Origin: Lumbricus rubellus
Lineage: Eukaryota > Annelida > Clitellata > Crassiclitellata > Lumbricidae
DNA length: 64,000 nucleotides
Assembly (NCBI GenBank): GCA_945859605.1
Contig: OX243811.1
Coordinates: forward strand, 66,742,395 to 66,806,394
Direction of reading: 5' to 3'
In this document: positions 1 to 11,211 of the stretch, piece by piece
Layout: the number at the start of each line of letters is the position of its first letter
Position numbering within the stretch: position 1 is the stretch's first letter
Program-made: the position numbers and the translations under genes
Notes under the pieces: generated by a model
What the model saw: only the letters and a program-made list of their open reading frames with translations
Database searches by the model: none
Told to the model about the DNA's origin: nothing

Positions 1-105
1 TCCTCATCCTCGTCCTCCTCCCTCCTCCTCCTCCTCCTCTTCCTCCTTCACCTGACAAGATAAGGCCTTAAATAAGCATTGTATTACGGTACTCTGTTGT
101 CTAAC

Positions 106-168
106 CTTGTAGAGTCGCTGCCAGTCGCGAATGCTGCATTCGGACTGCATCATTCGTCGAAGAATTGT
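106..168 (-). CDS. MSH5: MSH5 exon, last one in the window
   Basis: The exon encodes TILRRMMQSECSIRDWQRLY plus K, matching the MSH5 motif with DWQxLYK. The acceptor is TTTTAAG and the donor GTTAGA. The next exon lies off the left edge. The pyrimidine-rich tract at 1-50 is intronic. Confidence 0.84.
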
Positions 169-3100
169 CTTAAAAATGAAAAAACACAGCACATTCATAG
201 CACCCTAACAAAACTACTGGAATTCCCATAAATTTTTTAAGCCACACCAAATAAAGCCAGCAAAATTTCCCTGCTTCCAAAATATAGCAGATCTATGAGA
301 GGATATCATTTCTTACGCTTTGACCCTATTATGTTCATGTAAGCGGCTGTAAGCCTCATCAGGCAGTACTTAGAACACAAATTCAAAGGTTCTCCAAATT
401 TTTGCAATTCCCTCACCAAGGTAATCCTGTCCTGAAAACATGTCTCATTCAGTCTGTTTGGGGTTAATACTGTTTCCCTTTGCCAGGCTTCAATTGTACC
501 GGTAATTGTAAATACAACAATTTCTATAGCATCATTAGAAGCAAGCAATTTCTAGGATGCTTTACATACATTATCAGCACAAATGCTGAGAGTAGCATTA
601 AAAGAACATCTTTAACGATTTCTTATAAATACAGGTTTTTGAATTCCTGAGTAGATGCAGGAAGACTGGATAGTGGATTCTGATGTATTGCAAGCAAGGG
701 GCATTGTCAATTTCAGTTGCATTGCATAGTATTGTGTTCGGTCAACAGGGCCCTTATAATATCATGGAACTTTGCAGTGGCTACCCTGGATGAATTGATT
801 GAAAACTTACTCCCACAGGTCTAATATTCTTCACGTAGGTCTGTAACGACGACGTTAGCTCCATATTTCTCGGATTGCTGAAGAATAATACAGCATCCTG
901 TCTCTGGGTCAGTATTTGGAGATTTCGAAGTGGATGCAAAAACCACAATCTGCAATCATAAGACAGGCAAATCAGACAATTGCATAATTATTCCATATTA
1001 AAAGATTTATAACAACTATTTGCATATAATTACACATTCCTTTACAAGCTGTAAATTCATCTGACCATTATACAAAGGCAATATCTTAATTAGTATAATA
1101 ACCATGATAATTTTTATAAACACGAAATAATTATTAAAAAAGTAACTTAAACCATATTTGTTAGAATTACGGATAAGAATTATGGATATTTTGACATATT
1201 ATACATAAGTGCCTCTGCGGCATTTATGTCATATAAAGTTTAATAATAATAATAATAATAACAATAAGAGATTTTTTTTAAAGTCTCCGGATAATTATTT
1301 GAAATCCCAAGGGATCTGAGATACCTCGGGTAAAAAAAAATAGCAATAACAATAATAATAATATAGAATTGAACATCCGTGACCTCTGAATTTTTTTTAT
1401 TATATTGAAGTTTGACAATGAATAAACCTAGTTGTCAACCAATAACCCAAAATGAACTCAATAAATCGCTTCCAACAGTACATTGACAAGTTAGGATGAA
1501 TAATAATAAATATATGCTTTATTTCATTCATTTACTTAAACTGTTAAGGCCAAGTGAGTAATTTACCTGAGAAGTCTGCTTCCGGCCTTGGACTTACATT
1601 TGTTCAAAATACCTGTATCAAATAAATCAAGAAACTATGATAGCAGATTACATTACAGTCATCATTAATTATGAAACACCTATAAACCTAGATTCTAGAT
1701 TCAAAAGTAGACTGTTTACTGAGCAACTGTTTAAATCATTAATCAGTACACACAGCAACAACATTCAAGTCAACTAAACTCAACTAGGAAATACCATTAA
1801 ATTAGAGTACTTATTATAGTACTGTAAAATACTATGAACAGTAAGTGCAGGTAAGCAATTTCTCTAGTCCAGCAGGAAAGAGAATGTGGAAGTGTAGGTA
1901 AAGATTAAAGCAAGAACTGATATTGTTTCTCTATGGTCTCAAAGAGCCATGAGTGCAATTTTCTAAAATAGTTAAACATTAGAAATAATTAAAAGATCTT
2001 GCAGTAGATCATTCCATGTAGCTGAGCCAACCACTCTTTACGGAAATTTGTACGCAGAGTTCAAAACTCCAAAACGTCATGAGGTCCAGAGCAGAAAAAC
2101 CCAGATGAAATCATTAACTCAATATAATAGCTTCCCTATCTTCTTCAGTCTTTGGTCTACCAGCAACCATCTTGTAAACGAGACAGGTGCATTAACAATT
2201 ATTTGAAGGACAAAATCAATTCATCCCAGTTGTATATCAAACTAGGCAGCAGTAATAATACAAGTCAATGTTACTAAGCTTTAGAAATCATGGTCTATAA
2301 TTACGAACTCGTATACAGTACCAAAGAGACTCAATCCTTCTCTTCCAGTCTCGATTTTAAACCCAGATGGATGTGAGTCAACTTTGAAAATCTGGAGAGC
2401 CCTGCATACACAAACAATCGATTAAGTCATGAACTGAAAATGCAATTAAACGCCTTCTAGTGTTTAAATTTAATCTCAGCATTATTTAAACAAACACCAG
2501 TAAATAAGCAATATCTCACCAGTAATCCAAGGAAGTCCAGAGAAGTGTTAAAATTTTGCTTCAAAACTGGTTGTTCAAAATGTGAGGAAAGGGAAGGTTA
2601 GTGTGGTCCTCAAATCCATGTAAAAAAATAAAATTTACCCGATGCATTATGGTACCATTTTTTTCTGTTATGCTTCATGTAACAATGATTCCTGCCAAAT
2701 TTTATTGAAATTGCGTTAACTATAGAGGTCGCTCTACAAGGTCAATTACTGTCAACTTTTCAAAAATTTGCAACATTTTCTAGTCTTTTTAATAATTCAT
2801 TTCAAGTTACTTACTTGCGATTTTATATAATTTATCTACTTGCATTTTAATTTAATCTATTTACTTATTTCATTCGTTTTATGACGTAACTTCCTGTTGC
2901 AAAATGACAGTTTGTTTTTAAATTTTAAACATACGACAAATCATTGAATAAGCGGCAAATATTCTCAAATTAATGCACACCTGCGATTGCTTCAAAGTAA
3001 GTATCAAAAGTTAACCACCATAATTAATTACTTCTAAATTAATTTGTAGAATAGTAGATTGTTAATTAAAAAAGAAATAGGAAATGATTTATTTGTAATT

Positions 3101-6100
3101 TTGTTGCTAAATGACGTCAAAGTTTTTATCCAATTTGAAATACTTGGCTTTAACGCTATTGTTTATTATCATAGTGACATTGACTCTATTGTTACTTAAT
3201 TTCAGTGGTAAGTACACTTAGTGCAAGTAAATTAGCAATAATTCAGATGCGGAACGCATCTGAAGTATGGCTCGTTGGCCACGTTTATGACAAGCTACCA
3301 GGGACGAAACTTCCAACAACGCGCCAGGTTTTGTCGGTTTTCTTTTACCAGCATAAGGTCTTTAAAAAGACGGTTAGAGAAAGTGCAAGGTGTGCTGTCC
3401 GGGAAGTGCTAAACTGGTGGAATATGGCTAGCATTCCAACGACCATAGAGAGAAATGCTATTGAGAAACTGGAGCAAGTGTTTGACACATGGATCAAACT
3501 GAAGAAGAACTCAAAACGAGTTACCACAGCTCAAATGACAAATAAAACTAATTTTCAGGTGGACACTGATAAACTGTTTGACATAGCGCATGCAAATGCC
3601 ATAATTCTCATTAAAATCCCAGAAGATCGCTCATTCTTAACTGATCAGCGTTCAGATAGGAAGGGATACATGGCAGGAGTGGACAAAATACTGGCTGGCA
3701 AAGAAGAACGTAGGAAGAGAAGGAAGATGGCAGAACACAAACTGCATCACCTGGAGAAAGAGCGCAAGAAAAGGTGTGACAATGCCACGTCATATTCAGT
3801 GCACCTGTTAGATACAGAGACAGGCAGTATCTTCTCCTCTTGCTCCTCTTCCTCTGATGATGATGACGCTGAATATGATGTTTCAAATACCATAAAGAGG
3901 CAAAAACATTCCAATACCATAAAGAGGCAAAAACTTTTAAACATGATTTCACCGGAGTTAGCGTCAGCTCTCGACCGCAAAAATGTGAGTGACCGAGATG
4001 CTACATATTTACTTGCAGCGACGGCACAAAGCCTGGGGCATGATGTTGCGGTGCTTGCAATCAGTCGAACCTCAATTCGCAGAGCCAGGATTGCAAATCG
4101 GCGTCAGATCAATGGCAGCATTAAACTCGGATTCAGTCAGCGAGGTGTACCAGTACCTCTAACTGTACATTGGGATGGAAAAATTCTTCCTGACATTACT
4201 GGAACGGAGTCGGTTGATAGATTGCCAATACTGGTCTCAGGATATGAAGTGGACCAGTTACTTGGAGTGCCAAAGTTAAATCGTGGCACAGGCGAAGGAA
4301 CCAGTGAAGCTGTTGTGAGTGTGTTGAAGGATTGGGGGTTGGCAGACAGTCAAAGCAAAGTGCTTCGATACTACTGCATCAAACACCGAGCTCAGTTCCC
4401 GCATGCAAAGAAGTCTGTGCTACTCCTGGGACTCCAGCAGTCAAAAACTCTCTAAAATCATGGCACAGCTATTGCTTGCTAAATTGAAGCCTTTGCAGTA
4501 GGCCTAACTTTCTATTACTTTAAGACTAAATGACTGACCTTATGTCAATATTTAATAGGTCTGCTCATCACTCAGTCTCTTAGAGTCCACAAAAACTCCA
4601 CATTGTTCAGTTTTTTAATTTATTTTATATAGTCTGTGACGTTTGTTTGATATGCTGATTTGTTACTTTTTCGCCATTATTAATAGCAATATTTTCGCAA
4701 ATAGAGAAAAGTTGTGAGCATAGAGCGACCTCTAAACATCAATGAATAAATTTGAAAAAATTCTCTAATTCATTTCTAAGGCAAGGTAACAGATGAGGAT
4801 GGTACCATCAGGAAAATAACAACTTTTAGTTTTCAGGACCACCCTAGGGAAGGTAGTAGAAGAAGAGTTAATGGCAGTAACAGTCCACTGATCAGTGTCA
4901 ACAGGTGAACCAAAGGAACAATACATCTTAGTAACTACCTTGTTCAGCTAATTACGCTGAGCCATAAATTTCTACTCATTATTTCTCACACATATATTTC
5001 AATGTTTTGCTATGCATGATGTATGTAATGCATGCTAGGGGTGGTTGAAAGCAAAATGTCAGGAACATGATTCAGAGCGCTTGGTAAAGGTGGAAAGACT
5101 GAGAGATTCTGTGCAAACTGTGCAAAGTCTGCAGAAGGGAGATGTACAAAGTGTTATGTGATGTTACAGAGGTGTAATAACAATTATATAATCACAGCAT
5201 CATAGAAACAGAGCAATGCATTATAATCACATGATCTGAAATTTATTCACCTGTAACTGTCTTCACTGATGAAGAGTAGATCATCCCTGGCAGAAGAAAA
5301 TCATCAAGTCAAGTCTAAGATTAGGTCAGGTCACAAGACTGGCTTCAAATTAGGTCAATTCACAAGACTGGTTTCAAATTAGGTCAGATCGAAAGACTAG
5401 TATCAGATTAGATCAGGTCACAAGACTGGTTTCAAGTTAGGTCAATTTACAAGACTGGTTTCAAATTAGGTCAGATCGAAAGACTAGTTTCAGATTAGGT
5501 CAGGTCACAAGACTAGTCTCATAGTAGGAAATAGGTTTAAAAAACGAATCCATGATATATGAAGCACACTGTCATCGTTGCTCATACTCAACACTTCAGC
5601 TTCATTCAGCTTCCATGCACCGTCCACATTGCTCCTCCAATAAACATGATCTCCTGCTTCCCCATACTAGAACTGCTACGGCTTGGTCTTAATGATTTGC
5701 CTCAATTGGTCCTTCTCTTTCTAAGTGTGCTTTTTCCTTCCACTAGCTCTACAATTCTGGCAGTCTCTCTCTTCCTCCCTCATTCTGCTCAAACCTTATT
5801 CTTCTCATTGGTGCTGTGCACACTGTAACGGTTCACACTAGTAGTAGACACACTTTACAAATGCTCAAATACAATACAATGCAATGCAATGATTGAACAT
5901 TATTTCTTACAGGTGAACCTGCTGTTATCAAGGAATTTCAACATTAGTTAGGTTAGTGATGCGCACATGGTGCTACTGCAGGACTAGTTGTGTTGAATTA
6001 TCTGATACTATCTAAAGCACATTGAGCTGACCCAATATGATAAACAGCCATAATTAATTATGAGATAAAAGTGATCAACACTCACAGCACAAACGTCCGT

Positions 6101-8433
6101 AGCGCTAGTACAGGTATTCTTGTTCTCACATCTTCTAACTCAACTCCAATTCTGTTTTTCTCCACGTATTTCATCAATGCCCCGGCTGCCCGAACCTAAG
6201 AATTGAAAAATCGCAGAATTTTGACAAGTCGTGTTATATTAGTAACATGAGATTGTAAGCTAAACCATCCAGTCAGAACATACCATAGCAAAAGAAGTGA
6301 TTTAAATTGCTCAAAAGACTTGTAGTCTGTGCTGGAACCACTGCAAATTAATTGGAACACTAACATCCCAATTTCATAGCTTTCAATTTAAATCTGTGAT
6401 AGTATCCACTGAGACCATGCAAACCATTCCACAAGTCTACAGCTCTTGCACAGAAGAGCCCTAAAGTTCATTTCAGCTTTTTAGAATAATTATACCTCTG
6501 CAACAATAATCTGTCCCTGAGTCTACCATAGGGATGTGTCCACCTAATAAAGACTCTTAGGCCCTTCAAGCAGAGGCTTAATTAAACGTAGCGTCTCACC
6601 TTGCACATCAGAAAAATTCCACAACTAAGCCACAGATTTATATGAGCATACACATGTCATTACACAGAGTCCCTTATTTGAAATGTTACATTTGTAACAG
6701 AATGCCAGACAACTAAAACTGTTGTACGCTCATCTAAAATCTTTCCAAGGCTGCAGTACAACTTCAAGCATTGTACATAAGAATTTTTTCAAACACATAT
6801 TTATCGCATCAATACCATTCTAGTCCTCCACTATAACAGCTTCTCTGCTTCAATTTTTCCTGGTCGACTGTCAACCAGATTTTAACCTTGCTAACTCTGA
6901 CTTGATGCAATGCTCTTAAATAAACTGGCGCCATGTGCTTAGCTTTCACACAGTGTTTCTGAAATATCAATATTAACATTACAATATTGAACCAGTACAG
7001 ACAAAAGAGATTTGCAACTAGACGAACCATGTTGATGCAGTCAAATGAAATGACGGAAGAAAGGTGCAGAGTGCGTTCCGCCTCAGAAAATGTTTCCGGA
7101 ATGTTTGGAAGATTAAGAAGCACAAGACGTCGCTTGCAAGCATCGAAAGCTAAACAATAACGCATCAAACAATTTTAAACGCTTATTAAACACCAATAAC
7201 ACATTACATTCTATTGTCTTGTCTTCAAACACTCTGTTTCCTTGTAATACATTTTCCTGATGGTATTTCCAACAATAATCAATAGTCCTCTACATTTTGC
7301 TACTTTTCATGAACTTCTTTCAGTACATTGCTAAAGATGGGAAATAGTTTCACAAACGAGTAACAATTTCAGGTTGATTTACAGACAATGAAAAAGCTAT
7401 AAATAAATATAAATAAATAAAGTTCAGATTTAAATTGACTGATCTTGAGTGCAATACAAGATAAGTGCAAAAACCTTCAAAACATTCTACTCTCGCTTGT
7501 TTCCACAATTCTGGATATGCTACTTCTTACCTCGCTTCCTCTAGGTCTAAGCAATAGGGCCTACCTCAGAGTCACACTTCTGTGTGACTGCATGCATACC
7601 AAGTTTTGCAATAATAGTAATCAGAAATAAAATACCAATGAGCATTAATTAATTATTATATGCAAAAACTTACAGAAATCGACACATGGTAGCATTTGAA
7701 CAACTTTGTCTGTATTCTGGCCAGTAGCTTCAACTGAAACAACATACATGCATATCAATCGATCTAACTGCATCATGCATGTAGAGTGTAGACAGAAATA
7801 CATGTCTTGAAATGTATCATCAACCAATAAGAAATCAGTGTGCAACTGTGAATCGAGTGCCAACCAATAAGAAAGGTATGCATCCAGTTTGAGTGCCAAT
7901 AAGAAATCAAAATTGCATGGCAGCACCAACCAATAAGTTGTGTTAGAAATGTATCATCAACCAGTAAAATCATTGTGAATCCAGTGACAACCAATAAAAA
8001 TTCAGTGTGCAACACTGTGCAATACGTACGAACCAATATGTAACACAGTATAATGCTTCAAACTGACTAACAAGAACCACGTGATGACTACAAAAATAAT
8101 ACAAACCTGTTTCTTTGAGATCCCTTGAGAGCTGATCAAATTCCTTAGATCTAACAAGGATGCAGAGTGGCTCGATTTGATGGTAGACTAACAACATAAC
8201 ATTAGCATCATCTCATTAAAAAATGAATAAGATTGGAGCTTCAAATAAAATTTACAATAATATAAAAAAATGCTTTATAAGAGCACTGCAGATTAGCTAT
8301 AGAATAACTTAATAATAATTATAAGCTGTTTAATTTGTATCAATCACTTGCTCCAGTTCACTAAAGGAAATAAAATTCCAACTCTAAATTTAATCGTTAG
8401 ATTCCCTATAAAAAAATGTAAATTCTGAGATAA

Positions 8434-8470
<37 letters not shown>

Positions 8471-9998
8471 TACACACACATATAGACACAGAAATACACG
8501 TACCCTTTTTCAAAATGTCAAAATTCTCTGTTTCCACCACATCTGGCATCACATAGAGTTCTGTGGTGTCCGACTTGTAGTATGCAACTCCAACTTTACC
8601 TCCACTCCACATAACACTCATATACACACTCTAAAAAACAAATCAAATGATAAACCGATTGATTGGTCGATTGACAAAATAAACAAAGCAAAACAAATAA
8701 AGCAAAATAAACAATAATAGAACAGACTCAGATGACTTTGTCATCCCACAACTAAACTTTCAAAGACTATCTACAAGTTTTAATTCGACTTTTGGCAACA
8801 GATTAATATTAAGGTGACCAATAACACACTGAAAACCAAGCTGTAGCCATGTCAGCATCATTGGTCTGAACTTCTGGATTTCACTAGTTTGCTCTGTTTC
8901 CTCTGCAATGAGATAAAGTGTAAATTGAGGTTGAAGGCATCAGATAAGATCAGTATTCAATTACATTAAATGCCTATTCCCTATCTGCAAAAGATTCAGA
9001 CGGCACTTAAGTATTCCTATGTTCAATTGATTAAGGCCCTATTCGTAATCATAAGCTCATAAATTTCTAAAACGCCATGCATAGAGAAGCTAGCGGTCTG
9101 TAAAGTAAGAGGAGTTGTTCAAAAATACCAATTGAAGAAGAAATTCTGGTTGTCAATTGTCATATGACTAAACAGAAGACATAGGAACTGTTATGTTGAG
9201 TTGTGTGGGAAAGAACGAGACAGGATGGATCAAAATCATTTTCTTGAAACGGTGCAATTTTTATTTTTGCAAGAATGGCATGAGGGGTGGTGGAGCATGT
9301 GTTTTAATCTCTCCATGAATTTCAACCTGGTGCTGAAATTGACCTAACAACCTTGAAGCTATAGTAGGCCTATTCTTACTGGCACTAAGCTGTTTTCACT
9401 GGCACTTCACTCATGAGCAAGATTTTCCTGTGACCCGCTTTCAAATAGCATTTGATAAATTGTCAATTTCACCCTTATGATTAAAACCACTACAATGTTT
9501 AGAAATGTATACTATGTTACATTGCATACATTGAATCTGACACCAGGGAAAGTCTGCTTATTATCTGCTTCTGACCGCTGGCAAAGCATTATTCAATACG
9601 TTCAACTACAATAAAATTCTCCTGTTTAGTGCTAAACAAATGTGGACAGTATTTGCGTATCGTGAATAATTATTGTCACATTTGGAAATCATCTTTGCTG
9701 ATCTGATTCAGAGCAAATCAGACAGAGGGTCTCCAGAGGTCCCCGAACTATGTGCAGTATTTCATGTTAAACCATATTACACAGTCCACATCGGTGAAAT
9801 GTTTATGAGGCCATGATTTACATTGTCCTCCGAGATATCGTCATCGTCGTCGGCTGGAAGTCCTCCTCCTCCTCCTCCTCCGGCTGAACGCCTGACTGTC
9901 ACATTGCTCCTCGCCTCTTCAGACGAAGTGGTCTCTGCTGGGCGGACGACATCCGCATCTGTCATCGACTCCGTATCAGACTCAACATCGCTAAACAT
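106..9998 (-). CDS. MSH5: MSH5 (MutS homologue 5), 5' half, 11 coding exons
   Basis: This is the N-terminal part of MSH5, which pairs with MSH4 as MutS-gamma to stabilise meiotic recombination intermediates in the nucleus. I assembled eleven coding exons by hand from GT/AG borders: 9822-10000, 8504-8630, 8107-8187, 7674-7733, 7028-7149, 6086-6195, 5251-5286, 2322-2401, 1567-1612, 811-949 and 106-168. Exon phases agree at every junction, giving about 347 codons. The product follows vertebrate MSH5 closely: an acidic N-terminus, then WSGGKVGVAYY, LSSVISFDC, EKNRIGVELEDV, ALQIF, GREGLSLFG and RDWQRLYK. The connector and lever regions are present. The ATPase half lies beyond the left edge of the window. 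A DNA transposon (2599-4847) sits in the intron between the seventh and eighth exons listed. Gene identity is strong from alignment by eye; exact splice sites are inferred. Confidence 0.9.
811..949 (-). CDS. MSH5: MSH5 exon
   Basis: The exon encodes LWFLHPLRNL, then TQRQDAVLFFSNPRNMELTS and VKNIRPVG. It matches the MSH5 LRLWFxxP segment of the lever region. The acceptor is ATTGCAG and the donor a consensus GTAAGT. Confidence 0.88.
1567..1612 (-). CDS. MSH5: MSH5 exon, 46 nt
   Basis: The exon encodes ILNKCKSKAGSRLL. It continues the conserved LFGILN motif across the preceding junction and restores the Arg before LWF at the next one. The acceptor is GATACAG and the donor GTAAAT. Confidence 0.82.
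2322..2401 (-). CDS. MSH5: MSH5 exon
   Basis: The exon encodes ALQIFKVDSHPSGFKIETG and then REGLSLFG, a strongly conserved MSH5 block. The acceptor is TATGCAG and the donor GTACTG. Confidence 0.88.
2599..4847 (+). mobile_element. Cut-and-paste DNA transposon with 8-bp TSD, inside an MSH5 intron
   Basis: The element starts TAGTGTGGTCCTCAAA and ends TTTCAGGACCACCCTA, so the outermost 16 bases are inverted with two mismatches. The 8-bp direct repeat GGGAAGGT flanks it exactly (2591-2598 and 4848-4855). Further inverted blocks occur inside: ATGGTACCAT near both ends, and TAGAGGTCGCTCTA near 2725 against TAGAGCGACCTCTA near 4720. The imperfect inverted ends therefore extend about 140 bp. It contains one broken transposase-like frame (3205-4455). 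An 8-bp duplication suits hAT or a similar superfamily; I cannot assign it more closely. Confidence 0.85.
3205..4455 (+). pseudogene. Transposase-like protein, frameshifted and truncated
   Basis: The 416-residue frame resembles a large family of transposase-like proteins seen in arthropod, cnidarian and echinoderm genomes. Recognisable parts are LFDIAHANA, the acidic/basic linker and RLPILVSG followed by LLGVPKL and GTGE. Near 4343-4350 the frame breaks: the expected CFDTTASNT motif (4360-4390) is read one base out of register, and the frame then runs into unrelated residues and stops. The catalytic C-terminal half that should follow is missing, so this copy cannot encode a working transposase. 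The reading is certain. The family link is from memory of motifs. Confidence 0.75.
5251..5286 (-). CDS. MSH5: MSH5 36-nt micro-exon
   Basis: A 36-base exon supplies the twelve residues needed between FVL and ALQIF. With its neighbours it reads LDDLLFISEDSYR, matching MSH5 length and pattern exactly here. The acceptor is TTCTGCCAG and the donor GTGAAT. It was found only because the phases of the flanking exons demanded it. A 29-bp tandem array begins about 35 bases upstream of its acceptor. Confidence 0.8.
5321..5524. repeat. 29-bp tandem array, about 7 copies, in an MSH5 intron
   Basis: The unit is close to TTAGGTCAGGTCACAAGACT plus GGTTTCAAA. Copies start at 5321, 5350, 5379, 5408 and onward with a constant 29-bp period and moderate divergence. 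The array lies just upstream of the acceptor of the 36-nt MSH5 exon. Confidence 0.85.
6086..6195 (-). CDS. MSH5: MSH5 exon
   Basis: The exon encodes VRAAGALMKYVEKNRIGVEL and EDVRTRIPVLALRTFVL. The RIGVELED stretch is identical to the vertebrate protein. The acceptor is TTCTTAG and the donor GTGAGT. It leaves two bases, which pair with the micro-exon at 5251-5286. Confidence 0.9.
7028..7149 (-). CDS. MSH5: MSH5 exon
   Basis: The exon encodes FDACKRRLV through IPETFSEAERTLHLSSVIS to FDCINM. It aligns without gaps to the MSH5 segment that includes the LSSxIxFDC motif. The donor is the weak GTTCGT, supported by the uninterrupted alignment across the junction. Confidence 0.87.
7674..7733 (-). CDS. 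MSH5: MSH5 exon
   Basis: The exon encodes EATGQNTDKVVQMLPCVDF. The LPxVDF motif is characteristic of MSH5 at this point. The acceptor is GTTTCAG and the donor a consensus GTAAGT. Confidence 0.85.
7795..8040. repeat. Degenerate CCAATAAG-containing repeats in an MSH5 intron
   Basis: The motif CAACCAATAAG and close variants recur at irregular spacing, joined to ATTCAGTGTGCAAC-type spacers. It lies between two MSH5 exons. No gene signal is visible in it on either strand. Confidence 0.6.
8107..8187 (-). CDS. MSH5: MSH5 exon
   Basis: The exon encodes YHQIEPLCILVRSKEFDQL and on to DLKET. This corresponds to the MSH5 strand-helix segment that follows the first exon of the N domain. The acceptor is GTTAG and the donor GTTTGT, and the phases join cleanly to both neighbours. 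Confidence 0.83.
8504..8630 (-). CDS. MSH5: MSH5 exon (mismatch-binding-like N domain)
   Basis: The exon encodes SVYMSVMWSGGKVGVAYY and on to FDILKK, matching the start of the conserved MSH5 N-terminal domain. The acceptor is GTTTTTTAG and the donor GTACGT. It starts in phase 0 and leaves one base. A (CAGA)n tract lies just downstream in the intron, at about 8438-8470. Confidence 0.88.
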
Positions 9999-10000
9999 TT
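9822..10000 (-). CDS. MSH5: MSH5 exon with start codon
   Basis: The exon starts two bases before the ATG (9996-9998), directly after the acceptor CTTACAG, so a 5' UTR intron is likely. It encodes 59 residues rich in Asp/Glu with a run of seven Gly, and ends ISEDN before the donor GTAAAT. An acidic N-terminal tail is usual for MSH5. The untranslated first exon was not located. Confidence 0.8.
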
Positions 10001-10289
10001 CTGTAAGACAAAATCAATATGGCATGCCCTCGAGTGCTGCCTTTTGTATCAAACAGTGACAACAGGACTCTTTAAATTGAAGCCATTTGTTAAATAAATT
10101 GAGATTCATAAAACTGCTTTCTCTTCGTTTGGCTTTCAGAAACGTGTTAAGGTTGCAACTTGCAACTCACAAGTCTGTTCGAATAGCTTTTCCTAGGTCT
10201 CGCCTGAATAGTCATCATCACTGTCATTGATGACTGAGTCTTTCAGGCTTACCGTATTTATAGCATTTACCGACTTGTGTTTGCAGAGA
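10001..10289. other. MSH5 5' flank without an assigned exon
   Basis: The stretch begins with a splice acceptor for the first coding exon of MSH5 (minus strand). An untranslated exon and the promoter should lie at or beyond it, but I could not identify them. Confidence 0.4.
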
Positions 10290-10298
10290 AATTTGTAA

Positions 10299-10736
10299 CG
10301 AAGTGACTAGCGGACCGCCAAGCGGCCGTCGAATCTCAAATACTAGCGGACCGCCAGTCACGTGTAACCTGTCACATGACGAGTCTTGATTCTTGAATAT
10401 TGTTACAATGGCGGCAGTTACCGATAGCTGGTTTTATGTCGGACAAAAGTTTTCTTGTTTTAATGACTTAGAAAATTACTAGAAACAGAGTAAGCAACCA
10501 ATTTTTTTCGTGAGTGTTGGTTAGGTTCAGGTTAGGCGTCGTGAGGGTCGGTTAGGGTTAGTTTTAGGGTTTGTTTAGCCATTAGAAACTCTTGTGGATT
10601 GGTGTAAATAGAAAGCCTGGCGGCTTGCTAGTATTCCGTATTGGACGGCCGCCAGTCATGTGACAGGTTACACGTGACTGGCGGTCCACTAGTATTTGAG
10701 ATTCGACGGCCGCTTGGCGGTCCGCTAGTCACAGCC
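10299..10736. mobile_element. MITE with long inverted ends and 9-bp TSD (Mutator-like candidate)
   Basis: Inverted ends of roughly 80 bp run from GTGACTAGCGGACCGCCA (10303) and its complement ending at 10732, almost identical throughout. The 9-bp repeat AATTTGTAA flanks the unit at 10290-10298 and 10737-10745. Each arm holds ACTAGCGGACCGCCA twice. The centre has no coding frame. Long inverted ends plus a 9-bp duplication fit a non-autonomous Mutator-like element. It sits upstream of the MSH5 first coding exon. Confidence 0.75.
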
Positions 10737-11211
10737 AATTTGTAAACATAGGCTACTATAGGCTTACTTCTTCAATATCGCTCAAAATTTAAAAAAAATT
10801 GTCCTCCCTCTCCACCTGAGTAGGTCTACGACAGCCCAATAGAATATACCTGCACAGATTTAGCACTTGAAACTGCTGCTTCGCGAGTTGCATAAGGTAA
10901 TATAAATAAATTATAACGTTAAACTTTATTTTAAATTGGCTCGAAAGAAACAAACTCGGGTGCTCGCAATGATTGCAGACGACATTAATGTGGCCATCAG
11001 TCCACTCGGCAACTCATCAGAGCTTGCTCAGATAACGTTCTGGTTAGGCGTGGAACAATTTACTGCTTGACAGAAAATTTTGCATAGTTTTATTTATTAG
11101 ATTATGCGCTGGCAAATCCCACTTTGTCACGCAAATAGCCTAATTTCGGTTTAAAACCATTAGGCATTCGGCTGATTTCATTTGAAACCGTTAATGAATA
11201 ATAATTATTAT

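Noticed and set aside
5321..5524. CRISPR-like array
   Set aside because: The 29-bp units are contiguous without spacers, lie in a eukaryotic intron and have no cas genes.
8860..8905. Extra MSH5 exon reading EETEQTSEIQ
   Set aside because: It has a possible acceptor but no good donor, and the flanking exons already join in phase 0 without it.
10540..10580. Telomere-like GGTTAGGG stretch
   Set aside because: Only two or three irregular units occur inside the MITE. There is no array.
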